Shown: positions 1 through 11,147, numbered from the stretch's first letter. The stretch: DNA of 64,000 nucleotides from Euborellia annulipes (GCA_023213315.1 JAKCPI010026483.1:46123-110122), one strand, 5' to 3'. Translations and numbers: made by a program. The notes: generated by a model not told the origin, from the sequence alone.

Positions 1-52
1 GCCAAATTTTGAAATCGTTAAAAGTGCACCGCGACAAGTTGAGAATCCCTGG
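1..52. mobile_element. End of a hAT-type element, rest off window
   Basis: Positions 39-52 read GTTGAGAATCCCTG, which on the other strand is CAGGGATTCTCAAC, the usual CAG-type terminus of hAT MITEs. The opposite end and the target duplication would lie to the left of the window, so this rests on one terminus only. Confidence 0.35.
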
Positions 53-920
53 TCTAAACGTTCTCAAATAACTCGACTACCTCAAGGAATTTTTATTAAT
101 ATTATTTTATAATTATTTTAAGGAAACTTGAAATTATTCTTTTAAAATTTATTTCACAAATCTAAATTTATTAAATTCGGGTTTGAAATTCGCGCTCTAA
201 ACTATTTAAATATTTATGAAGTATATTAAAATCATACTAATTAAATAATTTTTATAAAGTAATTCAACTAAATAGCTATAGAAATTAAAATTAAAATTAA
301 CAATTTCACCAAAATAATTAATTTTAAAATATACAAGAAATTGGTTAGGTTGGCACCAGGTTGGCACCAAATTCTGTTTTTGAAGTAGCTGATTTAACGC
401 ATAGATAATTGAAAGTGTATTATTATTTAAAATGAAATATAAATATTTAATCAATATATTGAAATAGGAACATTTTACTAACAAAATCGTAAGTATTGAA
501 TTTGAATTTTTTCATTGAAATTTTTTTTTTTCTCAATTTCAAATAAATTATTGTTTGTCATTTTTCAGGTGAGGTTAGTTTATACTCCAGCCAGGGAATA
601 AACTCCAAACTGCAATGAAAATGTAACTCTTTATTTCTTCTCAAAGAAGATGAAAATCGACATATTTTTTGTATTAAATAATTAAAATGATTTGTATTTG
701 TGTTAAATTTACTTGGAAATGTATAAAAATTTATTTTTTGATACAAATTTATTATTTTAATAGTTTAATTTGTTTTATTATTTAGTAAAATTGTATATTT
801 TAATATAATATAATTTTTTTTTAACAAATAAAAAATAAAATAAATAAAAAAAACTATTATTTCACCTAGACCACTCACTTTCCCTCAAAACTATAAACTC
901 GTAAGGACTTTAATTTTTGT
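53..920. other. Unassigned AT-rich DNA
   Basis: Very AT-rich sequence with short homopolymer runs. Reading frames are short and look like chance products of base composition. I see no repeat family, splice sites or protein motif. Confidence 0.5.
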
Positions 921-1086
921 TTATTAAAGCTTTTGTGGTTTGAAATATTATTATTAGGAGAATTTTTAATTATAGACCACATATTTGTATTAAATATTTA
1001 TTAAAAATATATATATTTGTACAGTATTTATATATTTTTAATAAATATTTAATACAAATATGTGGTCTATAATTAAAAGTTCTCCT
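921..1086. repeat. Palindromic repeat with about 57-bp arms
   Basis: The arms at about 956-1012 and 1031-1086 are near-perfect inverted copies, both containing the motif ATAGACCACATATTTGTATT. They would fold into one long hairpin. The left shoulder (921-970) recurs at 54805-54875 in inverted orientation, so this is a dispersed family rather than a local palindrome. No coding capacity is seen. Confidence 0.75.
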
Positions 1087-1121
1087 ACTTTCATTTTTCA
1101 CAAAAAAGTATATTATTTCTC

Positions 1122-1330
1122 ATAAACCCGTAATTTAAATTTCATATACCAAAAATGAATTTATTCATATACCCGAAAATGAATTTTTTCATATACCCGT
1201 AATTTAAATTTCATATACCAAAAATGAATTTATTCATATACCCGAAAATGAATTTTTTCACATACTCGAATATGAAAGTTCATTTTTGGTATATGAACTT
1301 TCTCATATACCCAAAATGAATATTCATAAA
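1122..1330. repeat. 69-bp minisatellite, two units plus degenerate flank
   Basis: CCCGTAATTTAAATTTCATA begins at 1127 and again at 1196, giving a 69-bp period. Each unit holds two diverged copies of a CATATACC/ATGAATT submotif. The right flank (1260-1320) carries the same submotif inverted, which suggests rearrangement of the array. Confidence 0.75.
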
Positions 1331-1393
1331 CAGTTTGTGTAACAGACTTCCTACACATGTGTATGAATATGGCTCGAAAATTTTTAACAGTGT

Positions 1394-1985
1394 AGGAGGT
1401 TGAAATTTTATATTTAAGTTAGGCACCCCCCATGGGACGGGACATGAAGCATTTGAACAAAATCGACCAAAGAGTACTAGTACTTTACTGATGCGCTTTT
1501 TCAGTTTTTTTCGATTTTCTCAAAATTCGCTCCAACGATTTTTTTTTTAATTCAAAAATCAATTCTTTTTTAGATTCTCTTTAAAATGTATATTCTCATT
1601 TTGTCATTGAAATCTTCTCAAGACCACTTTACTCTTGTACTCCATAGGAAAGATAGGAGAAATGGTCGCCATGGTAACAAAATATAAATATTTTCACATA
1701 ATTATAAATTTTACATCTTGAAATTTGAATGTACCGTACTGTCGGACACTAAATACATGTCGACACGAAAAATCTGGTGTGACAAGCACAGAACACAACT
1801 ATCTCTTGACGAAGGTAAGAGAAAGTTGAGTGCTGTGCGCCAGTCACACCAGATTTTTTTATTTCATTTTGCTGCAAAGTTTTTTAGTGACATTGGTATT
1901 TTTAATTTTTCTTACCCTATATATGAAATACCGTGAATAGAGAGAAAGTATTGGATTCATGTCAATAATTCGATGTCGAGATTTT
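1394..1985 (+). mobile_element. HX repeat copy 1, truncated and rearranged
   Basis: This is the right two thirds of the HX family in its plus orientation. It runs from the AAATTTTATATTTAAGTTAG block through the X-box palindrome to the terminal hairpin, ending ...AGTCACACCAGATTTTTT at 1860. A separate piece of the family's left end, with the ACCCTATATATG...AGAGAAAGTATTGG hairpin, follows at about 1904-1985 after a short unrelated spacer. Non-coding by appearance. Confidence 0.8.
1665..1678. promoter_or_regulatory. RFX/X-box-like palindrome in HX copy 1
   Basis: GTCGCCATGGTAAC matches the palindromic X-box bound by RFX-family factors (GTTGCCATGGTAAC type) with one change. Binding is inference. 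Confidence 0.45.
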
Positions 1986-1989
1986 TTAT

Positions 1990-2640
1990 TATCATTCTGT
2001 AAATTGCAAATTTTTAAGCATAAAGATGCCCCTAGTCGTAAGCAGGCCTATGCCGAAAAAGATCTTAAATAAAATTAAAAAATAAAAAACATTAAGATTA
2101 TTCTCTGCCATTAATTTACACCATTTTATTACACTTGATGTCACGTTGATGTCATTAATTATTGTTGCTTTCAAATGTCGCTCTTTGCGAAAGACCAAAT
2201 GAGAGATTTTTCTATTAGATTATTTTTTCACTCCATACGATATAATATTAAAATAGTATAAAAAAATAACTGATTTAATCGTGATGAATAAATAAAAATG
2301 AATTAAAAAATCAATCCATATTCATTATCATGAATCAGTGGGAGGGAAAAAAATCATCATCATTTTCTTAAAAAAATGATTCATTCAGATGATTACATTT
2401 AGATCACAGAATTAATTATTCAAATTTGTGATTATTCAAGGCAAACATTATTTTTTCTTCACTCTTGTAAGGGGTGTGAAATTTAGTCCCCAAATTGAAT
2501 TCTATACCTTCATCGGCCTGCTTTGCTATTCAAAGGCTCTAACTTATAGTCGGCAAGAAATTATTACTTTTTCTCTCTGATTGCCTATACCCAAGTAATA
2601 TACTTTGCTGGGAACAGAGCCGCGATTGGGAGAGGATCTT
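1990..2640. other. Unassigned AT-rich DNA
   Basis: There is no supported gene. Around 2260-2450 the sequence is rich in ATGAAT/ATTCAT words without clear periodicity. Confidence 0.45.
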
Positions 2641-2644
2641 TTTA

Positions 2645-3170
2645 TATATGGGTCATTCCATGCTAAATCGACAAATTTTTTTCCTGACCCCCGCGGATTT
2701 CGCTGAAAATTTCCTATCTTTTTTCTACCCCTTAAAAGACATTTTTGGGAGTTTTTTCAAATTTTTTTACCCAACTAAAAAAAAGTTATGGATTTTTGAA
2801 AAAAAAACTGCTCTTTTTTTTTCAAATAATTATAACTTATTTTAAAATAGATATTTCGAAACCCCGCAAGGCTATAAAAATTTTGTTTTTTAATGTAGTT
2901 TTCAGAAAAAAATACAAAAATTATTTCAGAAGCCCGGATATATGAAATATTTCAGTTTTTTTGAAAAAACCCTAATTTTAAATCGACCAATTTTTTTTTA
3001 AATTTTTTTTTAACTCAAAAAAACTTCAACTAATTCTACAATTATCCCCCCTAATTTCAAGATGTGCCGACGATTGCTTCTATTTTTTTTTTTTTTTGGT
3101 TATTAAAAAAATTTTTCTTGAAATTTAGATTATTTTTTACGTAACTTTTTTATGAAATTTTTTCAGCTTT
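2645..3170. repeat. Probable dispersed repeat starting GGGTCATTCCATG
   Basis: The block opens with GGGTCATTCCATGCTAAATC, a start that looks like known dispersed invertebrate repeats, and continues as T-rich non-coding sequence. It occurs once here, so its limits and class cannot be fixed; the LINE fragment begins at its right edge. Confidence 0.3.
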
Positions 3171-3174
3171 CTCG

Positions 3175-4356
3175 TGAAACTTTAGAAGTTGAAAAATGAT
3201 TCAAGCATTGAAAAAATAGGACGAAATCGCATTAAAATTATATTAAACTGTTCTGAAAAAGCAAATTTTTTGATAAATAATGATATTTGGACAGATAGTA
3301 ATATGGTATGCTACATCCCAAATTTTATTCTTTTTAAAAGGGGAATCATCCGGGATGTGGATTATTCACTCTCCGATGAAGAAATAGTTAATTACTCCTT
3401 GTGTAATTCTAAAATTATCAAAGCCCGAAGAATCATGAAGACCGTTGGAGAAAATAAAGAAAAGCATCCTACTCCTTTAGTAGTTCTTACTTTTAGAAGC
3501 CAGGCCTTACCTCCTGACGTCAGGCTCCTTGGAGTTAGATGCAAAATAGAAAAATATAACGAGAAACCAGTGCAATGTAAAATTTGTCTTAAATATGGCC
3601 ATTTATTTTGCAAAAATTCACAGAGGTGTGAAATCTGTGGAGATTTGCATTCATCCTTAAATTGTAACGCTGCTCCTTTATGTATTTTTTGTCAAACCAA
3701 CCATAAATCAACAGATAACAGAAAATGTAAAGAATACAATAGACAAAATGAAATAGTAACGTTGATGACCAGAGAACATCTCACTTTCACTGAAGCTAAT
3801 AGACAAATTAACGCCTCAAAAAGTTATGCCCAAGCAACATCGGAACCTCCACCATCACTGGATCAATACCCATCTCTAATTCCAACTCCAACATCCCTAT
3901 ATGCAAAGCAAAATTTCATAAACAAGAAAATTATTTCTGAATCAACTTCTCAAGTTCAGCAAAGTCACCAACCTGCACGCCCAGCATTTGAAAACATCTC
4001 CAATACCCTCAATCTCCCCCCACACACAACTATTAACAAATCCGACATACATGAAAAATGTAACACAAAAGTTTGAAGAAATAGTGTTAACCCTCATTAA
4101 AAAAGTTCTGCAGACTCTTGTTGGAGCTACATTCCCTATAGACAATCATATATCATCTCCTCAGTTTCAAAACTTTATTAGTCAGTTAATCAAAGAAGCA
4201 CTTCCATCTATGTATCCTGAAAATGTCACCTAAAAAAAAAAAAAAAAATATTGTATTTTAACTTGTTTTTAAAAAAAATATGTATCTGTAAATAAATAGT
4301 TATTAGGGAATGGCCACTGTAGCCAAAACCCTGCAATGAAATAAAAAAAAAAAAAA
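3175..4356 (+). mobile_element. LINE copy reduced to ORF1 and 3' tail
   Basis: A Jockey/I-type gag frame (3186-4233) is followed directly by an A-run and a 3' tail (GGCCACTGTAGCCAAAACCC at 4312-4331) ending in poly(A) at about 4342-4356. There is no endonuclease or reverse transcriptase between gag and tail, so ORF2 is missing. The 5' end is also missing, because the gag frame opens inside the domain. It is either a deleted copy or a gag-only non-autonomous derivative. Confidence 0.75.
3186..4233 (+). pseudogene. LINE ORF1 (gag-like, three zinc knuckles), truncated and frameshifted
   Basis: The frame is open from 3186, just after a TAG, and has no ATG until residue 39, so the N terminus is lost. 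Residues 1-120 match the region before the knuckles in Jockey/I gag proteins (IGRNRIKI..., YIPNF..., RGIIRDV...). Three cysteine-histidine knuckles follow: about 130-141 (CKICLKYGHLFC, with shorter spacing than CX2CX4HX4C), 147-159 (CX2CX3HX4C) and 165-180 (CX2CX3HX6C). A conserved TREHLTFTEANR...SYAQ block follows. The frame stops at 4076, but a coding-like C-terminal segment continues to 4233 in another frame, implying a frameshift between about 3990 and 4070. The family binds the element's RNA; this copy is probably dead. Confidence 0.8.
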
Positions 4357-4359
4357 GTC

Positions 4360-5045
4360 ATCATCTTACTAAAAATTGTTTTTTTTTTTTTCAGTAAGGT
4401 ACGAGACTGAAAAAAAAACAATTCTTAGATTTAGTTTTCCAGCTTGATCACGAGTTTCCAAACTCAAATATGATATGAATTAGGTAAGTGATCCTAAAAA
4501 ATTTATTTATTTTTTTTTTTTAGAAATAATTCTTTTTTTATCAAGATATTGGATCTTGTCATTTCTCGTTTATCTCACGTCGATAGACGAGATAAAAATG
4601 ACTTGTTCGGATCTTAGCAGGAGGGAGTGCTCTTGCACAGGGGAGGAGAGACGATTTACGATCGAAAAAAAAAACCACCGGGACCTTTTCACCTTTTCAT
4701 CTCTCTCTAACAAATTATGAATTGCCGATACACAAACTCGTAAAAGCGTTGAGATGAGTGCATCTCAAATGAGAACGGGTGGTCGGCTCCTCTCTCCTCT
4801 CCTCGCGCAACCATCTGCTATGCTATCTATTTTCACCTTGTGAAGCCCTATTATTTGCTTTCGTGGGGTAAACAACATAATCAATCTTGGAAGAAATTTT
4901 TGCTATATGATCAAAACAAAAAAAAAAGAACTTTTGTTTATTTAAGCCCTCTTTAACCATCAACGATATTTATTTATCAGTTTATTCCCTCTGGCAAGCG
5001 TAACAAATTAAAATGCCCTTGGCTAAAGAACTAGCAAATAAAATA
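4360..5045. other. Unassigned DNA
   Basis: No gene or repeat is recognised. The 4560-4830 part is less AT-rich, with several short inverted words (e.g. CTCACGTCGATAGACGAGAT), and could be single-copy DNA. Confidence 0.4.
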
Positions 5046-5049
5046 TAAA

Positions 5050-5649
5050 AAAAATCTGGTGTAACAGCACACAACTTTCTCTTACCTTCCGGTAATCGAA
5101 AGTTGTTTTCTGTGCTTGTCAGATTTTTTGTGTCGACATGTATTTAGTTTCCGACAGTACGGTACATTCGATTTTCAAGATGTAAAATTTATATGGGAAA
5201 ATATTTATATTTTGTTACCATGGCAACCATTTATCTTTTCTATGGAGTACAAGAGTAAAGTGGTATTCAGAAGATTTCAATGGCAAATTGAGAATATACA
5301 TTTTAAAGTGCATCTAAAAAATAATCGTTGGAACGAATTTTGAGAAAAACAAATAACTGAAAAAGTGCATCAGTAAAGTACTAGTACCCTTTGAACGATT
5401 TTGTTCAAAAGCTTCGTGTCACGTCCCATGGGGGTGCCGAACTTAAATATAAAATTTCAACTACCTAGCTTTTTCCGTTCTTGAGATATTGAGTTCACAG
5501 ACAGACAGACCATGTCGCGAAAACCACTTTTTTGGATTCAGGGGTCCTCAAAACGTGGACATTTGTCAAAATCTCGACATTGAATTTTTGGCATGAATCC
5601 AATACTTTCTCTCTCTTTATATTAACATATATAAAGGTAAGAGAAAATA
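5050..5649 (-). mobile_element. HX repeat copy 2, nearly complete
   Basis: It starts with AAATCTGGTGTAAC and the terminal hairpin (ACTTTCTCTTACC...CGAAAGT), passes the X-box palindrome at 5214, the CAGACAGACCATGTCGCGAA block at about 5500, and ends with the AGGTAAGAGAAAAT hairpin at about 5649. The microsatellite segment is almost absent in this copy. Reading frames are not conserved between copies. Confidence 0.85.
5214..5227. promoter_or_regulatory. RFX/X-box-like palindrome in HX copy 2
   Basis: GTTACCATGGCAAC, which is GTTGCCATGGTAAC on the other strand, is a perfect match to the X-box half-site pair with a 2-bp spacer. Confidence 0.5.
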
Positions 5650-5794
5650 AAAATGATTTGAGTTTAATTTCCTCGAGTTATCGATCAAAATCAAAGTTGA
5701 CAAGTAATCACCTTGGAGTTGTAATATAAATTAATTTGAATGGATCTGTAAAAGTTTCAAATATTTGTTTTAGTATAAGGGTATTTTATGGCTG

Positions 5795-5925
5795 GTGGAA
5801 TTCGTAACAGGAATGAAAGTTAGAAGAAAAATGCAGCCAGAATTTTTCTTTAAAAATATATTTCAACAGCTAGCTGACGTTTCGGCTTTGGTCAAAGCCA
5901 TCCTCGGAGCTGCTGTTGGTCTTCA
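5795..5925 (-). repeat. HH repeat 1 (hammerhead-like retroelement end)
   Basis: A non-coding block with a hammerhead-like fold (5865-5917) at one end and the CTGGCTGCAT-type tail shared by other HH repeats (plus-strand ATGCAGCCAG at 5831). The tail is separated from the core by a T/A-rich stretch. It occurs singly here, whereas several others form inverted pairs. Confidence 0.55.
5865..5917 (-). ncRNA. Hammerhead-ribozyme-like motif 1
   Basis: Read on the minus strand, the core is CCGAGGA (consensus CUGANGA, one change), then U, then a perfect 6-bp stem GGCTTT/AAAGCC with a 4-nt loop, then GAAACGTC. Flanks AACAGC-AGCT and AGCTAGCTGTT pair as stem I with one bulge. Stem III is absent, as in the small dimer-acting hammerheads associated with Penelope-like retroelements. 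The extra U between core and stem II departs from consensus. Activity is unproven. Confidence 0.5.
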
Positions 5926-5929
5926 TATA

Positions 5930-6404
5930 CATATATTTTGAATTGTATCCGGTATTAAAGTTAATTTAGGATATAACATCAGGGAAAAAAGTTTTCTGTT
6001 CAAGATCAACTTTTTCCTTCTTCTATCACCAATACAATATATTTATTTATTTTTTTTTTGTGCCTAATGTGATAATTGACTCAGGGCAGTACAATTTCAT
6101 TTTGCAAGGTAATTAAGGGAAAAATTTATTTATTTTACATCTCAGCAATCATTAAGAACTTCAATTATACTTTATCTACCGTTAAGTACACATTTTAAAA
6201 TTTTCTATTCAGATTTTTAAATTTTTTTCAGATATTTTTCATTTAAATGCTTTTTTTGCATTAAGGAACTGCTGCACTCTGGAGGATTAGTATTGAAATC
6301 CGGACATGGTTTATTATTACACCAAATAACTACCATAATTTACTATCCAAAAAGGGAAAAATAAGAAAATTGTTTACTTTTGGGCTTGGTTCACTTTTGC
6401 TTTG
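5930..6404. other. Unassigned AT-rich DNA
   Basis: I see nothing supportable here beyond AT-rich spacer sequence. Confidence 0.45.
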
Positions 6405-6622
6405 AACCATTCATATGCCCTGTATACCAAGGGTCGTGGGTTCGCTCCCCAGATAGTCCGATGATCCATTGGGATACCAAATTTCTTAAATAAGAATGCC
6501 TGGGCCCCCAATACATATATATTTAAATAACGGAAGTCTTATAAGGCCTGAGTTGCCGAAAATACTGTGTGAGTGTGAGTGTGAATGAGATAAAAGTGTG
6601 TGTTAAAAAAAAAAAAAAAAAA
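6405..6622 (+). mobile_element. SINE-A copy
   Basis: 5'-truncated tRNA-derived SINE. The B-box region (GGGTTCGCTCCCC) is at about 6429, followed by a decayed internal hairpin (TGGGATACCAAATTTCTTAA). The family tail GGCCTGAGTTGCCGAAAA, GTGAGTGTGAATGAG and poly(A) follow. Confidence 0.8.
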
Positions 6623-7431
6623 CACTCATATAACCCAATGTCTAGGCGATAAAAATACTGGAAGAATGGAAAAATTATTCTATAGACATTTCTATAATAT
6701 TTTCTCATTTCAAAGAGAAATTATTCTTGAATAAAATTTGGTCCTTTAAAAGCAATCATTAGTCTAATAAAGTTGAAATTTTATTATTATTGTTTAGATC
6801 AAGTGATGAGAGAACAAACCAGTCTGTTTTTTTTTTTTTTTTTTTTTTTATTATATTTTTTATGTAAAGATCAGAGCGGCGCTTCATCTTGAATTAAATG
6901 AAAATAAGAAAGATCAGATATCGTTCGTAATCATTTATTTCCTAAAATTCCTATTGAGTTTTATTGTACATTATTTTGTTCCCTCTTCTTTCTGGATCAT
7001 ATCTCTTGGCCAAGTAAATTATGTTATTAGCTCCTTAACATGGAAACTTAAGATGAGAACATCAAAAGTTTTCTCGATGATGTTATTAGTTGACTTTCAG
7101 CTTTTATTTCATCAATGTGAAAATATTTCTTCTGTAATTACAAGATATTGATTTTTAATTTTAGCTTGCGGCTCAAAATTTTTAAATAAAAATGTTTTGA
7201 GCTTCTCTCACGTAATTTTCAATAAATGGACCGAATTATTATTTTAAGCTTACATACAAATCCTAGAAGGATAAAGTTTTTAAAACATTTATTAAAACCA
7301 ATAGAGGGCAAAAAGGTTTTAGTACTACTAAAGACCAGTATTTTACGGATGTAGTTTTCCGATTTTCTCAAAAATTAAACCAAGAAAATCACTCAAAAAT
7401 ATATTGAAATATTGAGTAATTGGCTATGTCT
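6623..7431. other. Unassigned AT-rich DNA with poly(T) tract
   Basis: Contains a run of about 24 T at 6827-6850 that may be the tail of an unrecognised minus-strand retroposon. At about 7305-7395 a short, very diverged match to the HX core (AGTACT...TTTTCTCAAAA) is visible. No gene is seen. Confidence 0.4.
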
Positions 7432-8073
7432 TTAAGGGGGAACGGGACCGAAGTGGTTACGCATGTTTTTCCCGATAAGATGGCGTTGTGTGTCATAAAA
7501 AGTATGCCCAAAAAATCAAGTAATTCAAAAATTTGCCAAGAGATGTCAGGATGGTAGCTAATAATATTTAATGCATTTGGTTGATTTTCATTGATCTTTT
7601 AACAATAAATACTTTATAAATGTTATTATATATTATGTATCTTTTATAAAAGCATAAAAATATATAAATATAGGCCAGATATAGGCTAAATAAATACTAT
7701 ATCGGCTGTTAGACTAGCCTGCCATCTATTGCAAGAATGCTGAACTAATTTGACAGTTGATTTTTAAATAAATCATCTAAGCTTATTTTAAAAATTTCTT
7801 AATTAATCTGTGATTAATGATAACAATAAATTCATTTTTATATTTTAAAAAAATTAAAGATTATTGGGACAGATTGTTTTTATGTATTTGCTTGATAACA
7901 AAAGAATTAATTACGTTAATTTTTTAATAAGTCATTAAAAAAATTATAGCTCGATGTCCCAATAATCTCTTATGAATTTAATTCATTAAAAAAAAACCGC
8001 ATTGAAAAATTCCTTATAATAGTCTAGTTTTTTTTTTAAAGTACGTTCAGACGTCGCTCCTGAACCCCCTTAA
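7432..8073. mobile_element. TTAA-flanked MITE, family 1
   Basis: The block is bounded by TTAAGGGGGAACGGG at 7432 and the inverted TGAACCCCCTTAA ending at 8073. That gives imperfect terminal inverted repeats and TTAA at both ends, as for piggyBac- or Kolobok-type elements. A second, interrupted copy (35633-36450) shares about 500 bp of internal sequence, including AACAGATTGTTTTTCTGTAT-like text. No transposase frame is present. Confidence 0.65.
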
Positions 8074-8155
8074 GGGAATTTTAAATATTAGCTCCGATAT
8101 TTAAATAATATTTTGATTTTTCTGGGCCGGGTGTTATACAAAAATAAACAAAATG

Positions 8156-8366
8156 GTCGCACAGCACACAACTTTCTCTTACCTTCGGTAATCGAAAGTT
8201 GTGTTCTGTGCTTCTCACACCAGATTTTTATATCTTGAATTCTAATATATCGGCGGAAACTAAACATATGTCAACACAAAACTGTGACAAGCACAGTACA
8301 AAACTTTCTCATTCCAAGGGTAAGAGAAAGTTGTGGGCTCTGCGATCAGTCACACCAGATTTTTCC
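8156..8366 (+). mobile_element. HX repeat, short internally deleted form (copy 3)
   Basis: Two copies of the HX terminal hairpin (8160-8230 and 8287-8366) flank only about 60 bp of the family's interior (ATCTTGAATTCTAATATATC). The core with the X-box is missing. It ends in GTCACACCAGATTTTT. Confidence 0.75.
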
Positions 8367-9240
8367 TTATGTTATATTCGATATAGCATACTTATAACCT
8401 AATTAATTAATTTTTTTATTCATACGTTAAATTTTTTTCTCAAAAGGAGCTAAACCCCTGGCTAGCCGATAAAACAAACGCCTCTATTATATCCTCAGGA
8501 TCTCAAAATTTATCTACAAAAAGAAAATTTTCTAACTTTACCATTTAAATAATAAAACGATACTATATTAATTAAATAAGGAATAGAAGTTGCCCCGAGA
8601 GGTTATTTTAGAAATGTTTCGATATGAATTCGAGGTGTGTGCAAAAGCCTCTCTGTTTCTCTGTTAAATAAATAAACAGTAAGAACGCAGTATGAGGTCT
8701 ACCAGTATAAGATCCAAATTAAATGAGAGAATGAAGCCATCATCTCTTTCCACTGTTCTATTATCCCAAGATAATTTTCTTGGAATCAAAATCAACATCT
8801 GTCTGATCTCTCAACTATTTTAACAATGTTTAAACAGTATAATAAATAATTATTTAAAATATAATCTTTTGTTGAGAGGGTGTTGGAAGTTTTTTTTTTT
8901 TTGCTGCGCCTCAAGGGCACGTGCTCTCTCACCTTTTTTTTTTTATCAACTACCTGGGTTTGCCACCGCCAGGGATTAAAAAAAATGAGGAATCAGATCA
9001 TAAAAGGATCCTCAAAAGTCCATGTCGAATTTTATGGCTTTCAGATCTAAAACTGCCAGGGCCAATATTTAAAAGATTGTAAAGCAAAGATGACAAGTTG
9101 GGGATGCAATAAATTAGAAGATTGATTGGTCCATTAATTTGGCGGAATATCTTTCCGAGATGAATGGTTCGTTTATTTCTTACTTAGCTCTTTAACGTCT
9201 ACTAAAATTCAGAATCTATTAACAGCAATAATGTCTATTT
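8367..9240. other. Unassigned AT-rich DNA
   Basis: No repeat or gene is recognised. There is a short CACGTG at about 8919 and a GGCGGTGGCAAACCCAG word on the minus strand near 8970, but nothing that supports an exon. Confidence 0.4.
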
Positions 9241-9241
9241 C

Positions 9242-9400
9242 AAGGGCGGATTCAGAGGACTTTTTTTGAGAGGGGGAGGGGTAATCTGGTGTGACTGGTC
9301 GCATAGCACACACCTTTCTCTTACTTTCGGTAATTTAAAGCTGCATTCTGTACATGTTTAGAAGATTTTTAGTGTCGAAATAGATTTGAACACACAACCC
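9242..9400 (+). mobile_element. Hybrid fragment: MITE end joined to HX hairpin
   Basis: CAAGGGCGGATTCAGAGG at 9242 matches the terminus of the 254-bp hAT-like MITE at 56769-57022. It runs straight into AATCTGGTGTGACTGG and the HX hairpin (9283-9385). The join parallels the HX-like word inside the complete MITE. Confidence 0.55.
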
Positions 9401-9452
9401 GACAGAGCATTTTGACGGACTTTTTTTCGAATCAGGAAACCTCAAAACGAGT

Positions 9453-9712
9453 ATTCCCGAGTAAAAATGATTAAAAATGATCGAGGGATCCACACGCCCG
9501 CAGCAGGTCTGCATAGTGAACCTTAAGGGACACACAGGGATATACACGTCCGCACCAGGAACACACACAGTAGATCGAAAGGGACCAGAAGAAAAATGTG
9601 TGTCTCTGGTGCGGGCGTGTATATCCGTGGGTGACTCTTAGGGTTCACTATGCAGACCTGATGCGGGGGTGTGGATCCCTCGATCATTTTTAATCATTTT
9701 TACTCGGGTTTC
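9453..9712. repeat. 260-bp fold-back element, copy 1 (complete)
   Basis: The whole element is one inverted repeat. CCGAGTAAAAATGATTAAAA starts the left arm and its reverse complement closes the right arm at about 9710. The arms carry CCACACGCCC, GCAGGTCTGCATAGTGAACC and related words and are about 120 bp each. Other copies are at 22591, 25612 and 50746. Confidence 0.85.
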
Positions 9713-9755
9713 CGAATTTTTTTGACACGATCGATATTACATACAGGCCTATAAA

Positions 9756-10345
9756 TAAAAACCTACAACTTTGTAATTTATTATAGTTCACAAAACATGT
9801 TTAGATAGAAGTGAAAAACTGAAAAAAGTCCAAAGTTTCCAAATTTAAAAAAAATAGAAACTTTGATCAGCCGTTTCTCGGTTAATAACCACATAGCACA
9901 AAATATTGCTGGAATATTGCAGAAATATTGCGAATCTTGCATAAATTCCCAATTAATATTGCAGGAATTTTGCATCAATATTGCAAATCTTGCAAAATAT
10001 TGGCAACATTGATGCTATATTGCAGCGGCAATATTCCACAATAGGAATATTGCAACAAAATTGTTGCAATATTCCTATGTCCGCCTTTTTGCAACATTGC
10101 AGAAATATTGCATCAATGTTGCTGCAATATTGTCAATCTTGAGAAGATTGACAATATTGCTGCAACATTCCAGCAATATTTTGTGCTGTGTGGGATAGAG
10201 GGCTTATATATTCGTTTTATAAACCAAATTTTATCCTCTACAACTTTCTAATCTATTAAGGTGCACAAAATATGGTTAGTTTACGATATATAAGCGAAAA
10301 ACTGAAAAAAAGTACACAAATTTGTAGGTTTTTGCATTCCCCTCT
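9756..10345. repeat. Direct-repeat block interrupted by an AATATTGC element
   Basis: A block containing CTACAACTTT...CACAAAA...GTGAAAAACTGAAAAAAGT occurs at 9764-9840 and again, diverged, at 10233-10310. The AATATTGC-rich element lies between the two. This looks like a tandem duplication later split by an insertion. Confidence 0.6.
9890..10192. mobile_element. AATATTGC-rich self-complementary element
   Basis: A 303-bp element whose ends are inverted copies: CACATAGCACAAAATATTGC on the left and GCAATATTTTGTGCTGTGTG on the right. The interior is almost entirely AATATTGC/GCAATATT words arranged as successive hairpins. Examples are an 18-bp pair (10041-10058 with 10061-10078) and a perfect 16-bp pair (10125-10140 with 10144-10159). 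No target duplication is evident and there is no coding capacity. The superfamily is unknown to me. Confidence 0.7.
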
Positions 10346-11147
10346 CTCAGGTGTCTAGAATCAGAATTCAGCATTAGAAGAGAAACCCAAAACAAAATTC
10401 TTTTGTTGACTGGTGTAATCCAATTTCTTCAATATTTGGACACAAATCTATTCTTTTCCTTTTGGTAGCTTTATGATTAATGGCCACTCCAAGCGAAGAC
10501 CCTTCTGTCTCCAGTTAATTAATGCAATGCAACAAGAAATATCCTAAATTGGCAATAAACTTGCCCGCCGAAGACGGGGGATTTTAAATAAAATAAAATT
10601 GACAATTTAGCTGATAAAATATTTGAAATTGAATTTTTTCCCTAAGATCATATCAATAAATTAATAAACAAAAACGTTTATTCAAAGATGCTATCATGCA
10701 TACATATGTACCAAAAATCCATTTCATAAATTTTTAAAGATTTATCTGCTAGAATTTATATTTCACATTCAAATAAGTTTTTTTTTTTTATCAGCATTAG
10801 AGTAATAAATTCCAGTTATTTTACTTTCAAGGTCATAAAAGATGTTTCTTTTGTTATTTTTAATAACCTGAGTCGCGCACGGAACACAATTCCGGAATCA
10901 ATAAATCGTCTTACGCCCTATATGTATCTTCTCTCTCTCTTTCTCTCTCAGAGATATTTTTGTTATTGCGAGCAGAAAGAACGAGAGACATCATTACGAA
11001 TACTAACGCAAAGAGAGGATTTTCAGAGGAGTTATTAAAAAAATTTTATATTCTAATATTTTGTAGAGTGAAAGAGAGATAGATCATTTCTTTTATGATT
11101 TATCTTCTAAATGCAATATTTAAAATTATATTTAATTATTTATTTAC
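10346..11147. other. Unassigned DNA
   Basis: No gene recognised. A CT-rich microsatellite (TCTCTCTCTCTTTCTCTCTC) lies near 10930, and GCCCGCCGAAGACGGGGG at 10563 resembles the GGGCTTCGCC-type words seen at 35705. Confidence 0.4.

Noticed and set aside
3189..3191. TTG as start codon of the LINE gag
   Set aside because: The frame opens inside the conserved domain just after a stop; it is a truncation point, not a real start.
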